DNA of 64,000 nucleotides from Solibacillus silvestris (GCA_001586195.1 CP014609.1:3194501-3258500), one strand, 5' to 3'. Shown: positions 44,111 through 53,950, counted from the stretch's first letter. The notes: generated from the sequence alone by a model not told the origin. Program-made: numbers and translations.

Positions 44111-44962
44111 CTAACGTTCTATCCCTGCAATACCAAATCCACCTGGACCTGCATGAGTTGAAATCATCGCTCCGGCCTGTACCCAACTTACATTCTCGAA
44201 ACCGTTTTCCTTCGCGACTTCATCCAAACGTTCTTTAATACGTTCATCAAGTCCTATCGAGTAAATTAAATATAACTGTTTACGATCGATATCGTATTCA
44301 TTGAAATAATCGTTCATAAGCTTTTCTGCCACACTATCCATTTTGCCACGGTATTTTCTAGTTGAAACAAGTTTACCCTCTTTTAACTCGATGCAAGGCT
44401 TTATTTTAAGCAATGCGCCACCGATATATGCGAGATTACTCACCCGTCCCCCGGCTTTTAAAAAGTCTAAACTTCCTGGCAAGAAAGCCAGTCTTGTTTT
44501 AGGAACAATTGAATTGATTTTTTCAATTAAGTACTCATGGCTAATCTCAGGTTCTTCTTCAAGCAAATTTGCTGCATACATCACCACTGCACCTAATCCA
44601 CCCGTTACATTTAACGTATCAATGAGATAAAGATCGTCAAAATCTTCTGCTGCAATTACCGCACTTTGAAAGGAAGCAGATGCTTTTGACGTATAGCCAA
44701 TGTGAATAATAATGCTTTCAGGAAACTTCAATCGAATATTTGTAAACAAATCATGGTATTCATGGACATTCGTCGCAGCTGTAGAGGGAATTGTTTTCGA
44801 CCGGTCATAAAATTGAAAAACTTCATCTACAGATAGCTTACCATCCAAGTAATCTTTTCCATCCATAATAACGTGCATCGGTACTACTTGAATTTGATGT
44901 TTTTCAACTAGGTCCTTCGGTAAATCCGCGCCACTCTCAGTCGATAAAATAATTCTCTTCAT
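44111..44962 (-). CDS. DegV family fatty-acid-binding protein, copy A
   Basis: DegV-domain protein of 283 residues. Typical parts are the N-terminal IILSTESGADLPKDLVEKHQIQVVP, the SAATTS-like lid IPSTAATNV, IIIHIGYTSKASASFQSA, the lipid-pocket segment FLPGSLDFLKAGGRVS, and the C-terminal STHAGPGGFGIAG. Family members bind a fatty acid and, as FakB, present it to the FakA kinase; no FakA is nearby. A collinear paralogue lies at 47283-48134. GAAAGGAAGG precedes the ATG. Confidence 0.92.
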   Translation of the reverse strand: MKRIILSTESGADLPKDLVEKHQIQVVPMHVIMDGKDYLDGKLSVDEVFQFYDRSKTIPSTAATNVHEYHDLFTNIRLKFPESIIIHIGYTSKASASFQSAVIAAEDFDDLYLIDTLNVTGGLGAVVMYAANLLEEEPEISHEYLIEKINSIVPKTRLAFLPGSLDFLKAGGRVSNLAYIGGALLKIKPCIELKEGKLVSTRKYRGKMDSVAEKLMNDYFNEYDIDRKQLYLIYSIGLDERIKERLDEVAKENGFENVSWVQAGAMISTHAGPGGFGIAGIER

Positions 44963-45144
44963 TGTACCTTCCTTTCAAAAGCGCAGTCACTGCTGCAATC
45001 TTTTTTGCGTATTCACCTTAAATATACACTAAAAAGGAAGTGCGGGAAGCACAACTTTTAGAATGAGTGTTGTATAAATGACATATAGTAAAAACGAAGT
45101 GCGAATAAGGCTATTCGCATTGATAATTGGAGGGCATCAAATTT

Positions 45145-45999
45145 TTATTGCCGTAAAATTGGCATCGAACAGCATCTGAATGAGCCGCCAGATTTAATAA
45201 TTTCCGAGAAATCAACTTCCAGCACTTCATAACCATGCTGTTTCATTTGATAATTCACATCACGATTAATCGGCAAGCTCAACACACGGTTTTGTCCAAT
45301 AGAAAGCACATTCGTCCCCATTGAAAACTGCTCGGTTTCACTTACTTCGATCAAATGATACATACTCGACAAAAGATTGACTATTTTTGGTTCGAACGCT
45401 TCCGGAAAAATAAGAGCATCTTCTGATGAGAGAATATTGAATACACAGTCTAAATGTAAATATTTTGGGTTAAACGGTATCGGAATAATTTCATAATCGG
45501 GTAATTCTTTTTGTAAATTTTGAATTGCTTTTTTGCATGTACGATCACTAATTCCGACAAAGACCCTATTGCCATCAACAATCACATCGCCACCTTCAAT
45601 TGAATGTAAAGAAAGGTTTTTATAAGCAATTTTATTGTTGTTCAGCCATTGAGCCAATACTTCCTCTTCACCTTGACGGATGGGATTGGCCATTTCAGAA
45701 ACAAACAAGTGATTTCCAATTGTAAAACCAATATCTCTTGTAAATACTTGTTCCGGATGGTCTTTACTAGGCGGCAGTTTAATTATTTCTACACCGGCAT
45801 TACGTAACGCTTGCTCAAAGTTTCGGTGCTGCTTAACGGCAAGTTCTTGATCAATATTATCATCTTCATATTTTTTTTGAACATCATTTATCACTTCTTT
45901 AATTTCCATATATTCAGGCTCGCATAATACGACTTGTTTTAAAATTCCATATTCGCTTTGACATTGTACGTTAGATTTATTTGAAACTGTTTTAACCAT
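45145..45999 (-). CDS. Dimethylarginine dimethylaminohydrolase/amidinotransferase-like enzyme
   Basis: Guanidine-modifying enzyme of 284 residues. The N-terminal YGILKQVVLCEPEYMEI, FTRDIGFTIGNHLFVSEMA, the substrate-binding SIEGGDVIVDG, the catalytic His in LHLDCVFNIL and the nucleophilic Cys in GGSFRCCSMPILR at the C-terminus make the complete Cys-His-Glu triad. The family splits dimethylarginine, arginine or related guanidines. The exact substrate is not visible. GGAGGATGA precedes the start near 45999. A perfect stem TGCGAATA / TATTCGCA at 45100-45119 follows as a weak terminator. Confidence 0.88.
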   Translation of the reverse strand: MVKTVSNKSNVQCQSEYGILKQVVLCEPEYMEIKEVINDVQKKYEDDNIDQELAVKQHRNFEQALRNAGVEIIKLPPSKDHPEQVFTRDIGFTIGNHLFVSEMANPIRQGEEEVLAQWLNNNKIAYKNLSLHSIEGGDVIVDGNRVFVGISDRTCKKAIQNLQKELPDYEIIPIPFNPKYLHLDCVFNILSSEDALIFPEAFEPKIVNLLSSMYHLIEVSETEQFSMGTNVLSIGQNRVLSLPINRDVNYQMKQHGYEVLEVDFSEIIKSGGSFRCCSMPILRQ

Positions 46000-46172
46000 A
46001 AGTCATCCTCCAAATTTTCAATTCACCTTTATACCATTCCCTAATTTCTCGATTTCATAAACTATTTCCGATCATTACTAGGTGAATGCTGTTGTTTCAG
46101 GAATTTTCCGTTGGGGTATGGACTAGCAATAAAAATTAAAATTAGGCGAAGAACATCAATGGAGGAGATTAA

Positions 46173-46907
46173 ATGATTACGAAAAGGCAGGCACTATTAA
46201 CAAAAGAGGATTTCCACAATCGAACAGACTTGCCAAGTTGGCTGTATAGCGAATATGAAACTTTTCATAATACAGTAACGGATAAAACATTCCCATGCTT
46301 TTTTGGGATGAGCGGCGAACTAAAAGGCGAACTCCGTTATGCATATATTACACAGGACGACTGGAGTAATCTGCCTCAAGCAGTTGAAGGTTTTTTAGAT
46401 TTGTTTAAACAGCCCAATTATAAAAGACACGGTCTCTTTGTTTTTGTGGAGCCTTTTGAACAAGAAGGTGCTCTAGATGATTACCGCAAACAGTTTTGGG
46501 ATATCCTTCAGTACCTGCATACGGTCGATAAAGTAGAATGGCCGGAAAACAGTCCTCGTGATCCGGATCATTACTTGTGGGATTTTCATTTCGCTGGAGA
46601 GCCGATCTTTGTGTTTGGAAATGCTCCCGCATATAAGAAGCGCAAAACCCGCCATCTAGGAAATGCAATGGTACTTGGATTTCAGCCCCGTAAAATATTC
46701 CAAGGTTTAGAGGGTACTGAAAAAGGCGGGATTATGTCGAGGGAGAAAGTGCGGAAACGTGTGGAAGTTTGGGATCAGCTTCCGAAGCATCCTGATATCG
46801 GCCACTTTGGAGATCCGACACATAACGAATGGAAACAATCCTTTATCGGTGATGACATAGTGCCAATTCAAGGAAAATGCCCTTTCCAGCATAAATCATT
46901 ACTATAA
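46173..46907 (+). CDS. YqcI/YcgG family protein
   Basis: Cytoplasmic protein of 244 residues of the YqcI/YcgG family: FPCFFGMSGELKGELRYAYI near the N-terminus, LFVFVEPFEQEG, FWDILQYLHTVD, WDFHFAGEPIFVFGNAPAYKKRKTRHLG and GFQPRKIFQGLEG, with a cysteine-bearing end (QGKCPFQHKSLL). The conserved Cys/His residues suggest cofactor or metal binding, but no activity is known. AATGGAGGAG precedes the ATG. Single gene with a strong terminator. Confidence 0.88.
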   Translation: MITKRQALLTKEDFHNRTDLPSWLYSEYETFHNTVTDKTFPCFFGMSGELKGELRYAYITQDDWSNLPQAVEGFLDLFKQPNYKRHGLFVFVEPFEQEGALDDYRKQFWDILQYLHTVDKVEWPENSPRDPDHYLWDFHFAGEPIFVFGNAPAYKKRKTRHLGNAMVLGFQPRKIFQGLEGTEKGGIMSREKVRKRVEVWDQLPKHPDIGHFGDPTHNEWKQSFIGDDIVPIQGKCPFQHKSLL

Positions 46908-46922
46908 GTTTATAGTTCAAAA

Positions 46923-46958
46923 CAAAAGAACGAATCCACTGGAAGATTCGTTCTTTTG
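46923..46958. terminator. Bidirectional terminator
   Basis: Perfect 14-bp stem CAAAAGAACGAATC / GATTCGTTCTTTTG (46923-46936 with 46945-46958), with an 8-base loop, between two convergent genes. Confidence 0.9.
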
Positions 46959-46967
46959 ATATTCGGA

Positions 46968-47249
46968 CTAACCCTGTCTTTTTGACCGAAAAAACATAAT
47001 AAGCGCAAATAAAAACATAAAAAAAGTGATAATCCATACTAAAAAAAATACTAATCCCAACCCGATATTCGCATCCTGATAATCCATAATTTTATTATCG
47101 ATTAATGTCCACGTTAATAATACAAGGGCTGCAATACCGATGAAGCTGACTATCATTCTGGAAAGTCCTTTACTTATATAATAGCTGAAAATAAGTAAAG
47201 CGATTAAAAGAAAATAAGTTAGTGCTGATAACCATACAATTTTATCCAT
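46968..47249 (-). CDS. Small three-helix membrane protein
   Basis: Protein of 93 residues with three hydrophobic segments: WLSALTYFLLIALLIFSYYI, MIVSFIGIAALVLLTWTLI and GLVFFLVWIITFFMFLFALI, ending in a basic tail (FFRSKRQG). The ATG at 47249 follows GAGGGG by about 9 bases. It begins 33 bases after the DegV copy B stop codon on the same strand, so it is likely co-transcribed with it. I do not recognise the family. Confidence 0.7.
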   Translation of the reverse strand: MDKIVWLSALTYFLLIALLIFSYYISKGLSRMIVSFIGIAALVLLTWTLIDNKIMDYQDANIGLGLVFFLVWIITFFMFLFALIMFFRSKRQG

Positions 47250-47282
47250 ACTGTATCTACCCCTCAACAATCGAAACATTTA

Positions 47283-48134
47283 CTAACGTTCTAATCCGGC
47301 AACCCCAAACCCACCTGGACCAGCATGCGTAGATATTCCCGCTCCGGCTTGCATCCATTTCACATTTTTGAATCCTTTCCCTCTTGCAATTTCAACCATC
47401 CGATTTTTAATACTTTCATCAAGTCCAATAGAGTAAATCAAAAATAGCAGTTTTCTATCAATATTATATTCATTTAAAAAATCCCGCATAAACTTTTCTG
47501 CTACAATACTCATCTTCCCGCGATAGTTTCTTATTGGAACAAGTTTCCCATCCTTTAATTCAATACAAGGCTTTATTTTCAACAATGCTCCACCAAGATA
47601 AACTAGATTACTTACCCTTCCACCCGCTTTCAAAAAGTCGAGACTGCCTGGAAGAATCGCAAGCCTTGTTTTCGGAACAAAGGATTCTATTTTCTCTATT
47701 AAACGATTATGGTCAATGGAAGGTTCATGTTCAAGCAAAATGGCCGCATACATGACGATTGCAGCTAATCCCCCTGTTATATTTAATGAATCAACAAGGA
47801 AAAGGTCGTCAAATTCTTTTGCAGCAATGACCGCACTTTGAAAAGTGACGGATGCTTTTGATGTACAACCAATGTGAATAATGAGACTATCCGGAAAATC
47901 CGATCTGATTTTTGAAAAGAAATCATGATACTCCTGTACATTAGTTGCTGCAGTAGATGGGATTTTCTTAGTGCGATTATAATATTCAAAAACTTCTTCT
48001 ACAGATAGCTCTCCGTCCAAATAATCTTTTCCATCCATAATGATGTGCATGGGAGCTACTTGAATTTGATATTTTTCAACGAGTTCTTTCGGTAAATCTG
48101 CTCCACTGTCAGTTGATAAAATAATCTTTCTCAT
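47283..48134 (-). CDS. DegV family fatty-acid-binding protein, copy B
   Basis: DegV-domain protein of 283 residues, collinear without gaps with copy A at 44111-44962 and identical over long stretches (for example VPKTRLA then LPGSLDFLKAGGRVSNL). Differences are mainly in surface loops. The ATG at 48134 has GGAAGGTG upstream; the longer GTG frame overlaps that site. It is followed by a small membrane protein gene. The pair probably arose by duplication and may bind different fatty acids, as FakB1/FakB2 do in other Firmicutes. Confidence 0.92.
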   Translation of the reverse strand: MRKIILSTDSGADLPKELVEKYQIQVAPMHIIMDGKDYLDGELSVEEVFEYYNRTKKIPSTAATNVQEYHDFFSKIRSDFPDSLIIHIGCTSKASVTFQSAVIAAKEFDDLFLVDSLNITGGLAAIVMYAAILLEHEPSIDHNRLIEKIESFVPKTRLAILPGSLDFLKAGGRVSNLVYLGGALLKIKPCIELKDGKLVPIRNYRGKMSIVAEKFMRDFLNEYNIDRKLLFLIYSIGLDESIKNRMVEIARGKGFKNVKWMQAGAGISTHAGPGGFGVAGLER

Positions 48135-48292
48135 CGTATACACCTTCCACTTTACGCAGCCATTTCTGCGTACTTATTATTTTTATCTATAGTTATTACT
48201 GTAATATAAACTTACTTATAGATTAATTGAACCTCTACTATATTTATATGTAAGAGTTAGATTAGCATTACCTTGTTATGACATGCTCAATA

Positions 48293-48325
48293 GAAAAAAA
48301 CGAATTCTTTTTCAAAAATTCGTTT
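48293..48325 (-). terminator. Terminator of the flavoprotein gene
   Basis: AAACGAATT pairs with AATTCGTTT around a 10-base loop; the minus strand continues into a T run. It lies 41 bases after the stop codon. Confidence 0.7.
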
Positions 48326-48365
48326 TGTAATTTTAGTACTCATAATTTTTTGTTCTACTTCTAAT

Positions 48366-49271
48366 TTAAAAACGTTTCTCAGTAAGATCAACATTTACAG
48401 AAACTGCCGCTTTATTTCCTCTGGCAGCCGAAATCATTAAGGAAGACGGTCGGGCTGTCTCGGTTTCTCCTGCAATATAAACATTTTTTTCAGATGTTCT
48501 GCCAACGCCATCTGTTATAACTTTTCCATTTTCATGTATTTCACACCCTAACATTTCCACTAGTTTATTAGGACGGTAATAGGTCGGCGCTACAAAACCA
48601 TATGAACGCTTTACTGTTTCTCCTGACTCAAATTCTATTTTTTCTAAATAGCCGTCATTACCAATTAAAGTTTTTATTTGATCCTCAATTATTTTGATCT
48701 TTCGTCTTTCTAACTGCGACACCGCCTCTTTCGATAGTTTAAGGCCATTCGTTAGAACAACTAAATCTTTTGACCAGTTATAAATTAGTTTAGTTAAATG
48801 CATTACATGATCTTCTTTTTCCGCGATCACAACTAAAGGTTTATCCCGCTGTTCCCAACCATCGCAGTAAGGGCAGCTAAATAAACTTTTCCCATAATAG
48901 TTTCTTATGCTCGGTATGAAAAAAACCTCTTGAATTCCTGTAGCCAATATAATTTTTTCTGTCACATACTCCTGCTTGTTAGACGCTTTGACAGTAAATC
49001 TTTCATTATCTGTGTCCTTAATTATTTCAGTAACGGTTGCATTCACATAGGATACCGATGGATAGTTATCCAATTCTTGCAATCCCATTTCTCTGAACTC
49101 CTGTGGATTTGTCCGATCCCGCGTAATAAATCCACGGGCCTCATCTGTCACGCGATTGCGATTCGTTTTATCATCGATTAATACAATCTCTCTCCTAGCT
49201 CTACCTAAAACTAAACTCGCACTTAATCCTGCCGGTCCGCCGCCGATAATAATACAATCCAATACATCCAC
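48366..49271 (-). CDS. Thioredoxin reductase-like NAD(P)/FAD-dependent oxidoreductase
   Basis: Flavoprotein disulfide reductase of 301 residues. The FAD motif CIIIGGGPAGLSASLVLGRA is at residues 6-25, the redox-active C-P-Y-C pair near 133-136 (FSCPYCDGWEQ), and the C-terminal FAD motif NVYIAGETETARPSSLMISAARG near 265. The NADPH-binding half lacks a canonical G-x-G-x-x-A (it reads VVIAEKEDHVMHL), so electrons may come from elsewhere, as in ferredoxin-type or HcaRed-like relatives. The start is a GTG at 49271 with a weak GTGGGTG site. Partner unknown. Confidence 0.85.
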   Translation of the reverse strand: MDVLDCIIIGGGPAGLSASLVLGRARREIVLIDDKTNRNRVTDEARGFITRDRTNPQEFREMGLQELDNYPSVSYVNATVTEIIKDTDNERFTVKASNKQEYVTEKIILATGIQEVFFIPSIRNYYGKSLFSCPYCDGWEQRDKPLVVIAEKEDHVMHLTKLIYNWSKDLVVLTNGLKLSKEAVSQLERRKIKIIEDQIKTLIGNDGYLEKIEFESGETVKRSYGFVAPTYYRPNKLVEMLGCEIHENGKVITDGVGRTSEKNVYIAGETETARPSSLMISAARGNKAAVSVNVDLTEKRF

Positions 49272-49587
49272 TTTTTTTCACCCACTTAATTTGTTTCTAA
49301 TTTCATTAAATTCCCAGTATTTATATAGAAAAAACATCAATAATTCTTTATGCCCTATCTTGGATATTTTGAACCAAAAAACCAGAAGTATCCTTTAGTA
49401 AAAAATTTTCTATAAAATATTTAATGAATAGTAAAATAAATCAAAAAATTATAACTTTTAAATATATATTATAATTTACTGAAAAATTAATAGACAAAAG
49501 TCCCGTGATAATATATCCTTAATTCGTCTTCAAACCCCTCATTTTGGGAATGAAAGTAAATACATAGGTAAAAGGTAGATGTAAAAC
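49272..49587. other. Divergent intergenic region
   Basis: Gap of 316 bases between the flavoprotein gene and the chemoreceptor gene. It is AT-rich and should contain both promoters. I see no clear sigma-D (flagellar) promoter, small gene or stable hairpin in it. Confidence 0.4.
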
Positions 49588-51633
49588 ATGAATATATTCA
49601 GTAATTTAACTATAAAAACTAAGTGGATGATGTTCATTTCACTCGCTGTTATTTTAGCAGTCGTCATCACAGTTATTTTTAGTCAGTGGACAGTACGAAA
49701 TATTTTAACGGAAGAAAATGAGCAAACTTCTTCTAATAATGCAAAAAATGCTGTTGATCAAGTGTCCTTAGGCTTAGAAAATTATGAAACAAATCTTCTG
49801 CAGTTCGGTCAGGTTATCGAAACGATTTTACAAAATGAACAGGTTGATTATTTACAAATCGATAAAATTACCCGCACATTGAAAGAGAATAATAAAAATT
49901 ATTTATCCGTATATTACATGGACTTTAATACCGGAAAATTACATGTCACACCTCAAATCGATTATGAATGGGATGTACGTGATTCTCAAACATTCGCAAA
50001 ATTGAACGCAAACCCCAACCTACAATGGATGGATGTCTATTTGGATACTGGTGTAAACAAGCTGATGACTTCTGTTATCGCCCCGGTATTTAAAAACGAT
50101 GAACTTGTTGGTGCGGTCGGCTATGATATTGATTTCTCAACAATTGGTACAATTCGTGAAGGAATTGAAGCCAAATCATCTTCAAAATTAATGATTGTCG
50201 ATCCAAATGGATTGATTATATCTTCATTTATTGAAGATGGGGACGGGAAAAATATTATTGCGGATAATTCCGGTAAAATTGAAGGGGTTACGGATTTATT
50301 AGATACTGCCAAATTAGAAGCAGAGTTTAAATGGCTCTCCGATGCCAAAAATGGAAGCAATAAAATTGAACAGTTTGAATGGAATGAAGTGAATTATACA
50401 GGTGAAGTTCAGGTAATCGAGAAAAATAATTGGCAAATTGTTTCATTAGTAGATGCTAATAGTTATGCACAGCAGTTAAAAGATTTAACAATTGCAGGTT
50501 GGATATCATTAGTAATCGGGCTAATAATAGGTTGTTTAATTGCCTATTTCATGGCACGAAAATTAGTAGAGATTTTTAATAACTTTAAAAAAGTATTCGA
50601 AAAAACAGCGAGTGGCGACTTTATTTCACGTTTTGAAACAAAGTCAAATGACGAAATTGCAGACTTGGCAAATCACTACAACAAAATGCTTGATGAGGTC
50701 CGCAATTTAATTAACCAAGTAAATGAAAATTCATTACAAATTCAACATTCTTCAAACAGTTTAGCGATTATTGCGAAGGAAAATGAGCAAGCGTTAAATA
50801 ATGTCTCAAACAGCATTGAAGAAATTGCTATGAATACAAGCACACAAGCAGAAAAAATGCATGATGGTTCTACAGCTATTCATGTATTGGCCGATGGTAT
50901 AGAATCTATAGAATTAAAAACTCAGCAAATGGTAAATGATGCAGACGAAGCATTGGTTGAAGTGCATTCGAGTATTGGTAAGGTTCAACAATTGGAAACA
51001 TCCTATGCGAATTTAGAGCGAGCGTTCAATGAAGTAATGGTTGTAACCGGACAGTTAGATGGAAAAACGAAATCCATTTCAAAAGTAACGGATGTAATTG
51101 CTCAAATTACCGAACAAACAAATTTACTTGCACTTAATGCTTCAATTGAGGCTGCTCGAGCAGGTGAACATGGTAAAGGTTTTGCTGTTGTGGCAGATGA
51201 AGTAAGAAGCTTAGCAGAAAGTTCTAAAGCGGCAACAACTAATATTCAGCAAATTATTCTAAGTATTTTAGAAGATACTGAGCAACTCGTTCAAGTAATG
51301 AAGCAAACAAATGAGATTAGCGAAGATCAGAAGTCAGCAGTTAATACTGTAGATAATGCTATTAAACAGTTGTCCGATACATTGGAAAATATGAAAGTAT
51401 CAATATCAAACACGATGGAAAATGTATCAACAATGCAACAGCAAAAAAATGTCGTTGTATCTTCAATTGCAGTTGTTAATGAAATGACAACAGAAGTTAC
51501 AGCAGAGACTCAAGAAATTGCAAGTTCAATTGAAGAACAAACGTCTGCTACTTCTGAAGTAACGATGCATGCTACTCATTTAAATAACCAGGTTGAAAAA
51601 TTAACTGAGTCGGTTTCTAAATTTAAGCTTTAG
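49588..51633 (+). CDS. Methyl-accepting chemotaxis protein
   Basis: Chemoreceptor of 681 residues. Transmembrane helix 1 lies at residues 13-34, followed by an extracellular dCache-type sensor (about 35-300, with [15 protein letters not shown] and [14 protein letters not shown]), transmembrane helix 2 at about 302-325, a HAMP domain to about 380, and the signalling coiled coil. The conserved tip [34 protein letters not shown] is at about 505-540. It signals ligand binding to CheA/CheW. AAAGGTAGATG lies before the ATG. No other chemotaxis genes are near; the ligand is unknown. Confidence 0.95.
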   Translation: MNIFSNLTIKTKWMMFISLAVILAVVITVIFSQWTVRNILTEENEQTSSNNAKNAVDQVSLGLENYETNLLQFGQVIETILQNEQVDYLQIDKITRTLKENNKNYLSVYYMDFNTGKLHVTPQIDYEWDVRDSQTFAKLNANPNLQWMDVYLDTGVNKLMTSVIAPVFKNDELVGAVGYDIDFSTIGTIREGIEAKSSSKLMIVDPNGLIISSFIEDGDGKNIIADNSGKIEGVTDLLDTAKLEAEFKWLSDAKNGSNKIEQFEWNEVNYTGEVQVIEKNNWQIVSLVDANSYAQQLKDLTIAGWISLVIGLIIGCLIAYFMARKLVEIFNNFKKVFEKTASGDFISRFETKSNDEIADLANHYNKMLDEVRNLINQVNENSLQIQHSSNSLAIIAKENEQALNNVSNSIEEIAMNTSTQAEKMHDGSTAIHVLADGIESIELKTQQMVNDADEALVEVHSSIGKVQQLETSYANLERAFNEVMVVTGQLDGKTKSISKVTDVIAQITEQTNLLALNASIEAARAGEHGKGFAVVADEVRSLAESSKAATTNIQQIILSILEDTEQLVQVMKQTNEISEDQKSAVNTVDNAIKQLSDTLENMKVSISNTMENVSTMQQQKNVVVSSIAVVNEMTTEVTAETQEIASSIEEQTSATSEVTMHATHLNNQVEKLTESVSKFKL

Positions 51634-51670
51634 TCAACAGTAAGATAGTAATAGGCAATTTATCAAAATT

Positions 51671-51716
51671 AAAGCAGTTCAAATTTTAACTGAAATAAAA
51701 TTTGAACTGCTTTTTA
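51671..51716 (+). terminator. Terminator after the chemoreceptor gene
   Basis: 18-bp stem AAAGCAGTTCAAATTTTA with its complement at 51696-51713, followed by a T run. Confidence 0.9.
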
Positions 51717-51757
51717 TATGTCGTAAATACATTGAAGAATTTCTATGATCTAAATTA

Positions 51758-52711
51758 CTATTCAAATACAGCTACTAAACGACCTTTTACCTCATGGTTT
51801 TTCAGTTTCTCGATACCTTTGTCGACTTCTTCAAATGGAATTGTAATCAGATTCGGGCTCATTTTTCCAGTAGCAAAACAATCATATACACCTCGTAAGT
51901 CCTCGACTGATCCGCCATTACTTCCTAAAAGTTTAATTTCTTTTGTAATCATTAAATACGTGTTGATATTGGATTCCAGTTTCCCCATCCCAACAATTAC
52001 AACTGTGCCTTGTACTTTTACAGCTTCCAATGCATCAGATGTTGTTTGTCCGAAACCGGCAAAGTCAACAATGACGTCACATTCCGCTTCTTTCATATCA
52101 AGAATCGTATTGTAAACTTTATGGGCACCCAGTTCATCAGCAAGTTTACGCGCGTCTGGAGAAACATCGGTAGCATATACTTTGCATCCTTTAATTAATG
52201 CCATTTGTAGAGCAAATTGTCCAAGTCCGCCGACTCCGATGATTCCTAATTTTGTTCCTTCTTTTGCTTGCCCGATACTAAAAAGAGCTCGATAAGCTGT
52301 GATTCCGGCATCTGTTGAAGCAGCACCTTCTACAAAGGACACGCCCTCGGGAATAACTACACATTGATGTTCAGGTACACGCACTTTTTCTGCGTACCCA
52401 CCATCATAGTTGTATCCGGCTGTTACTTTCGTGGCCCTATCCATCGGGTTAACGCCAACGCGGTCCCCAACTTTAATATTTTTTACACCTTCACCAACTT
52501 CAATTACAACCCCGGCAAACTCATGTCCCATAATAACAGGGCCGTTAGGGAAAAGTGGCATCCACCCTGGATCTTGTAATGCCGCTACATCTGAATGACA
52601 TAGGCCGGCAGCTTTTACATCAATCACAACCTGACCCGGAATTGCTTTTGGATCCTCTTTCTCAATCAATTCTAACGGTTTGTTTGTACCTGAGAATAAC
52701 CAACCTTTCAC
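51758..52711 (-). CDS. Zinc-type alcohol dehydrogenase (MDR family)
   Basis: Medium-chain dehydrogenase of 317 residues. The catalytic zinc ligands are seen in AGLCHSDV (Cys about 38) and MGHEFAG (His about 61), and the NAD motif in IIGVGGLGQFALQMA. It is shorter than usual because the structural-zinc loop with four cysteines is missing (VGVNPMDRATKVTAGYN runs straight into DGGYAEKV). The start is a GTG at 52711 with GAGGAGGG upstream. It oxidises an alcohol or reduces an aldehyde; the substrate is unknown. Monocistronic. Confidence 0.88.
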   Translation of the reverse strand: MKGWLFSGTNKPLELIEKEDPKAIPGQVVIDVKAAGLCHSDVAALQDPGWMPLFPNGPVIMGHEFAGVVIEVGEGVKNIKVGDRVGVNPMDRATKVTAGYNYDGGYAEKVRVPEHQCVVIPEGVSFVEGAASTDAGITAYRALFSIGQAKEGTKLGIIGVGGLGQFALQMALIKGCKVYATDVSPDARKLADELGAHKVYNTILDMKEAECDVIVDFAGFGQTTSDALEAVKVQGTVVIVGMGKLESNINTYLMITKEIKLLGSNGGSVEDLRGVYDCFATGKMSPNLITIPFEEVDKGIEKLKNHEVKGRLVAVFE

Positions 52712-52760
52712 ACAATGCCCTCCTCTTTATATGCCGATAAATTAACCGATGCCAGTAAAT

Positions 52761-52813
52761 AAAAAAAAAACCAAACCCCAATAAACATTATTAATGAATA
52801 TCGGGGCTGGGTT
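52761..52813 (-). terminator. Terminator of the N/Q-rich small gene
   Basis: Minus-strand stem AACCCAGCCCCGATA with TATTGGGGTTTGGTT, containing one bulge, and then a long T run (A run at 52761-52770). Confidence 0.8.
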
Positions 52814-52822
52814 ATAAAAATC

Positions 52823-52984
52823 TTAACAGTCTTTTTTATTCTGTTTTTGGTTTTGATTTTGGTTGAAGTTTACTTCCTCAGCAAATTCTTCTCTGTTTTC
52901 ACGTGGTCTGTTAGCATTTTGATTTTGATTCTGCTGTTTTTTGTTATCCTGAGTTTTATTGTTTTTGTGTTTATTGTTCCCCAT
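52823..52984 (-). CDS. Small Asn/Gln/Lys-rich protein, possibly spore-specific
   Basis: Protein of 53 residues with a strong GGAGGTGAG site about 6 bases before the ATG at 52984 and its own terminator. The sequence is low-complexity: MGNNKHKNNKTQDNKKQQNQ, then a more ordered ENREEFAEEV-like patch and NQNQNQKQNKKDC at the end. An E-E-F-A-x-E patch is also found in small acid-soluble spore proteins such as SspO, so a spore-core role is possible but not established. No membrane segment. Confidence 0.6.
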   Translation of the reverse strand: MGNNKHKNNKTQDNKKQQNQNQNANRPRENREEFAEEVNFNQNQNQKQNKKDC

Positions 52985-53173
52985 TCCAACTCACCTCCAC
53001 TAACAGTGTGTGTGGAAATAATTTTTCTATCCGCATTGTCTAATTAAGCTTCACTGTGAAATCATGTAAATTCTCTTTATTTCCGACCAAATTTTTCACC
53101 AACCGTGATGTACCTGAGTATGCTAGTAAAAGAGTCTAATTTCGAATGAAAAATAGAGAGGAATGACAAACAA

Positions 53174-53860
53174 ATGTATCCTTATTATACAAATGGTATT
53201 TTCACCTATCCACTCAGTGCTTCATATCCCCAACCTCTTTCCCAATACACTGCACCGCTTCGGCATTTTTTAACTCAAAAGCAAAGCTATTTGGATCAGC
53301 GTTGTATAAGTAAAACAGAGTCCGATTATATGGCGATGAATCGATTGCTTTGGATGGAGCATGTCAACTGGACGAGGATGACAATTACAAGCATTGTGTT
53401 CCAATTGCCTGACTTACCATTTGTACAGAAGCGTCTACTGCAAAATGCGACCGATTTAGGCAATTGTCTAAGGCCTTTTTATGGTGACCAAATTGCGGAT
53501 CATTATGCCAAACTCATTCAAGACCACCTTGTCATTGCTGCCGAACTTGTAACAGCGGCTGTGAAAGGTGATACAAACACAGTGAACGCTAAAGAGAAAG
53601 AATGGTATAAAAATGCGGATGACATTGTCTTATTTTTAAGCAATATTAATCCATATTTAAGGAAAGACGATCTGCAGGAAATGTTCTATAAGCATTTAGA
53701 GTTAACTGAAAACGAAGCCGTGACAATGATTCAAAAAAATTACCAGGCCGATATTGAGGCGTTTGATCAAATTGAGACAGAGGCATTGGCTATGTCTGAT
53801 ATGATTGCATCAGCAATAGTCATGCAATTTTATTATCGATTTAGATGCCCAACCAACTAA
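53174..53860 (+). CDS. Hypothetical alpha-helical protein (DUF2935-like helical bundle)
   Basis: Protein of 228 residues, nearly all helical. The aromatic N-terminus (YPYYTNGIFTYPL) is followed by two similar halves. The first has RLLWMEHVNWTRMTITSIVF, RLLQNATDLGNCL and IQDHLVIAAELVTAAV, a spacing of W-x2-H and H-x-x-x-A residues like that of ferritin-like or hemerythrin-like bundles. No established function; related proteins in bacilli are often misnamed acetylglutamate kinase. GAGAGGAATG lies before the ATG. Monocistronic by appearance. Confidence 0.65.
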   Translation: MYPYYTNGIFTYPLSASYPQPLSQYTAPLRHFLTQKQSYLDQRCISKTESDYMAMNRLLWMEHVNWTRMTITSIVFQLPDLPFVQKRLLQNATDLGNCLRPFYGDQIADHYAKLIQDHLVIAAELVTAAVKGDTNTVNAKEKEWYKNADDIVLFLSNINPYLRKDDLQEMFYKHLELTENEAVTMIQKNYQADIEAFDQIETEALAMSDMIASAIVMQFYYRFRCPTN

Positions 53861-53950
53861 ACGTAATTGCTCAAATACTCATTCAAAATCATTTTTGGCA
53901 ACACTTTTCCTGTATAATAAAAGGAATTACTTTTACACGAGGTGACTGAC

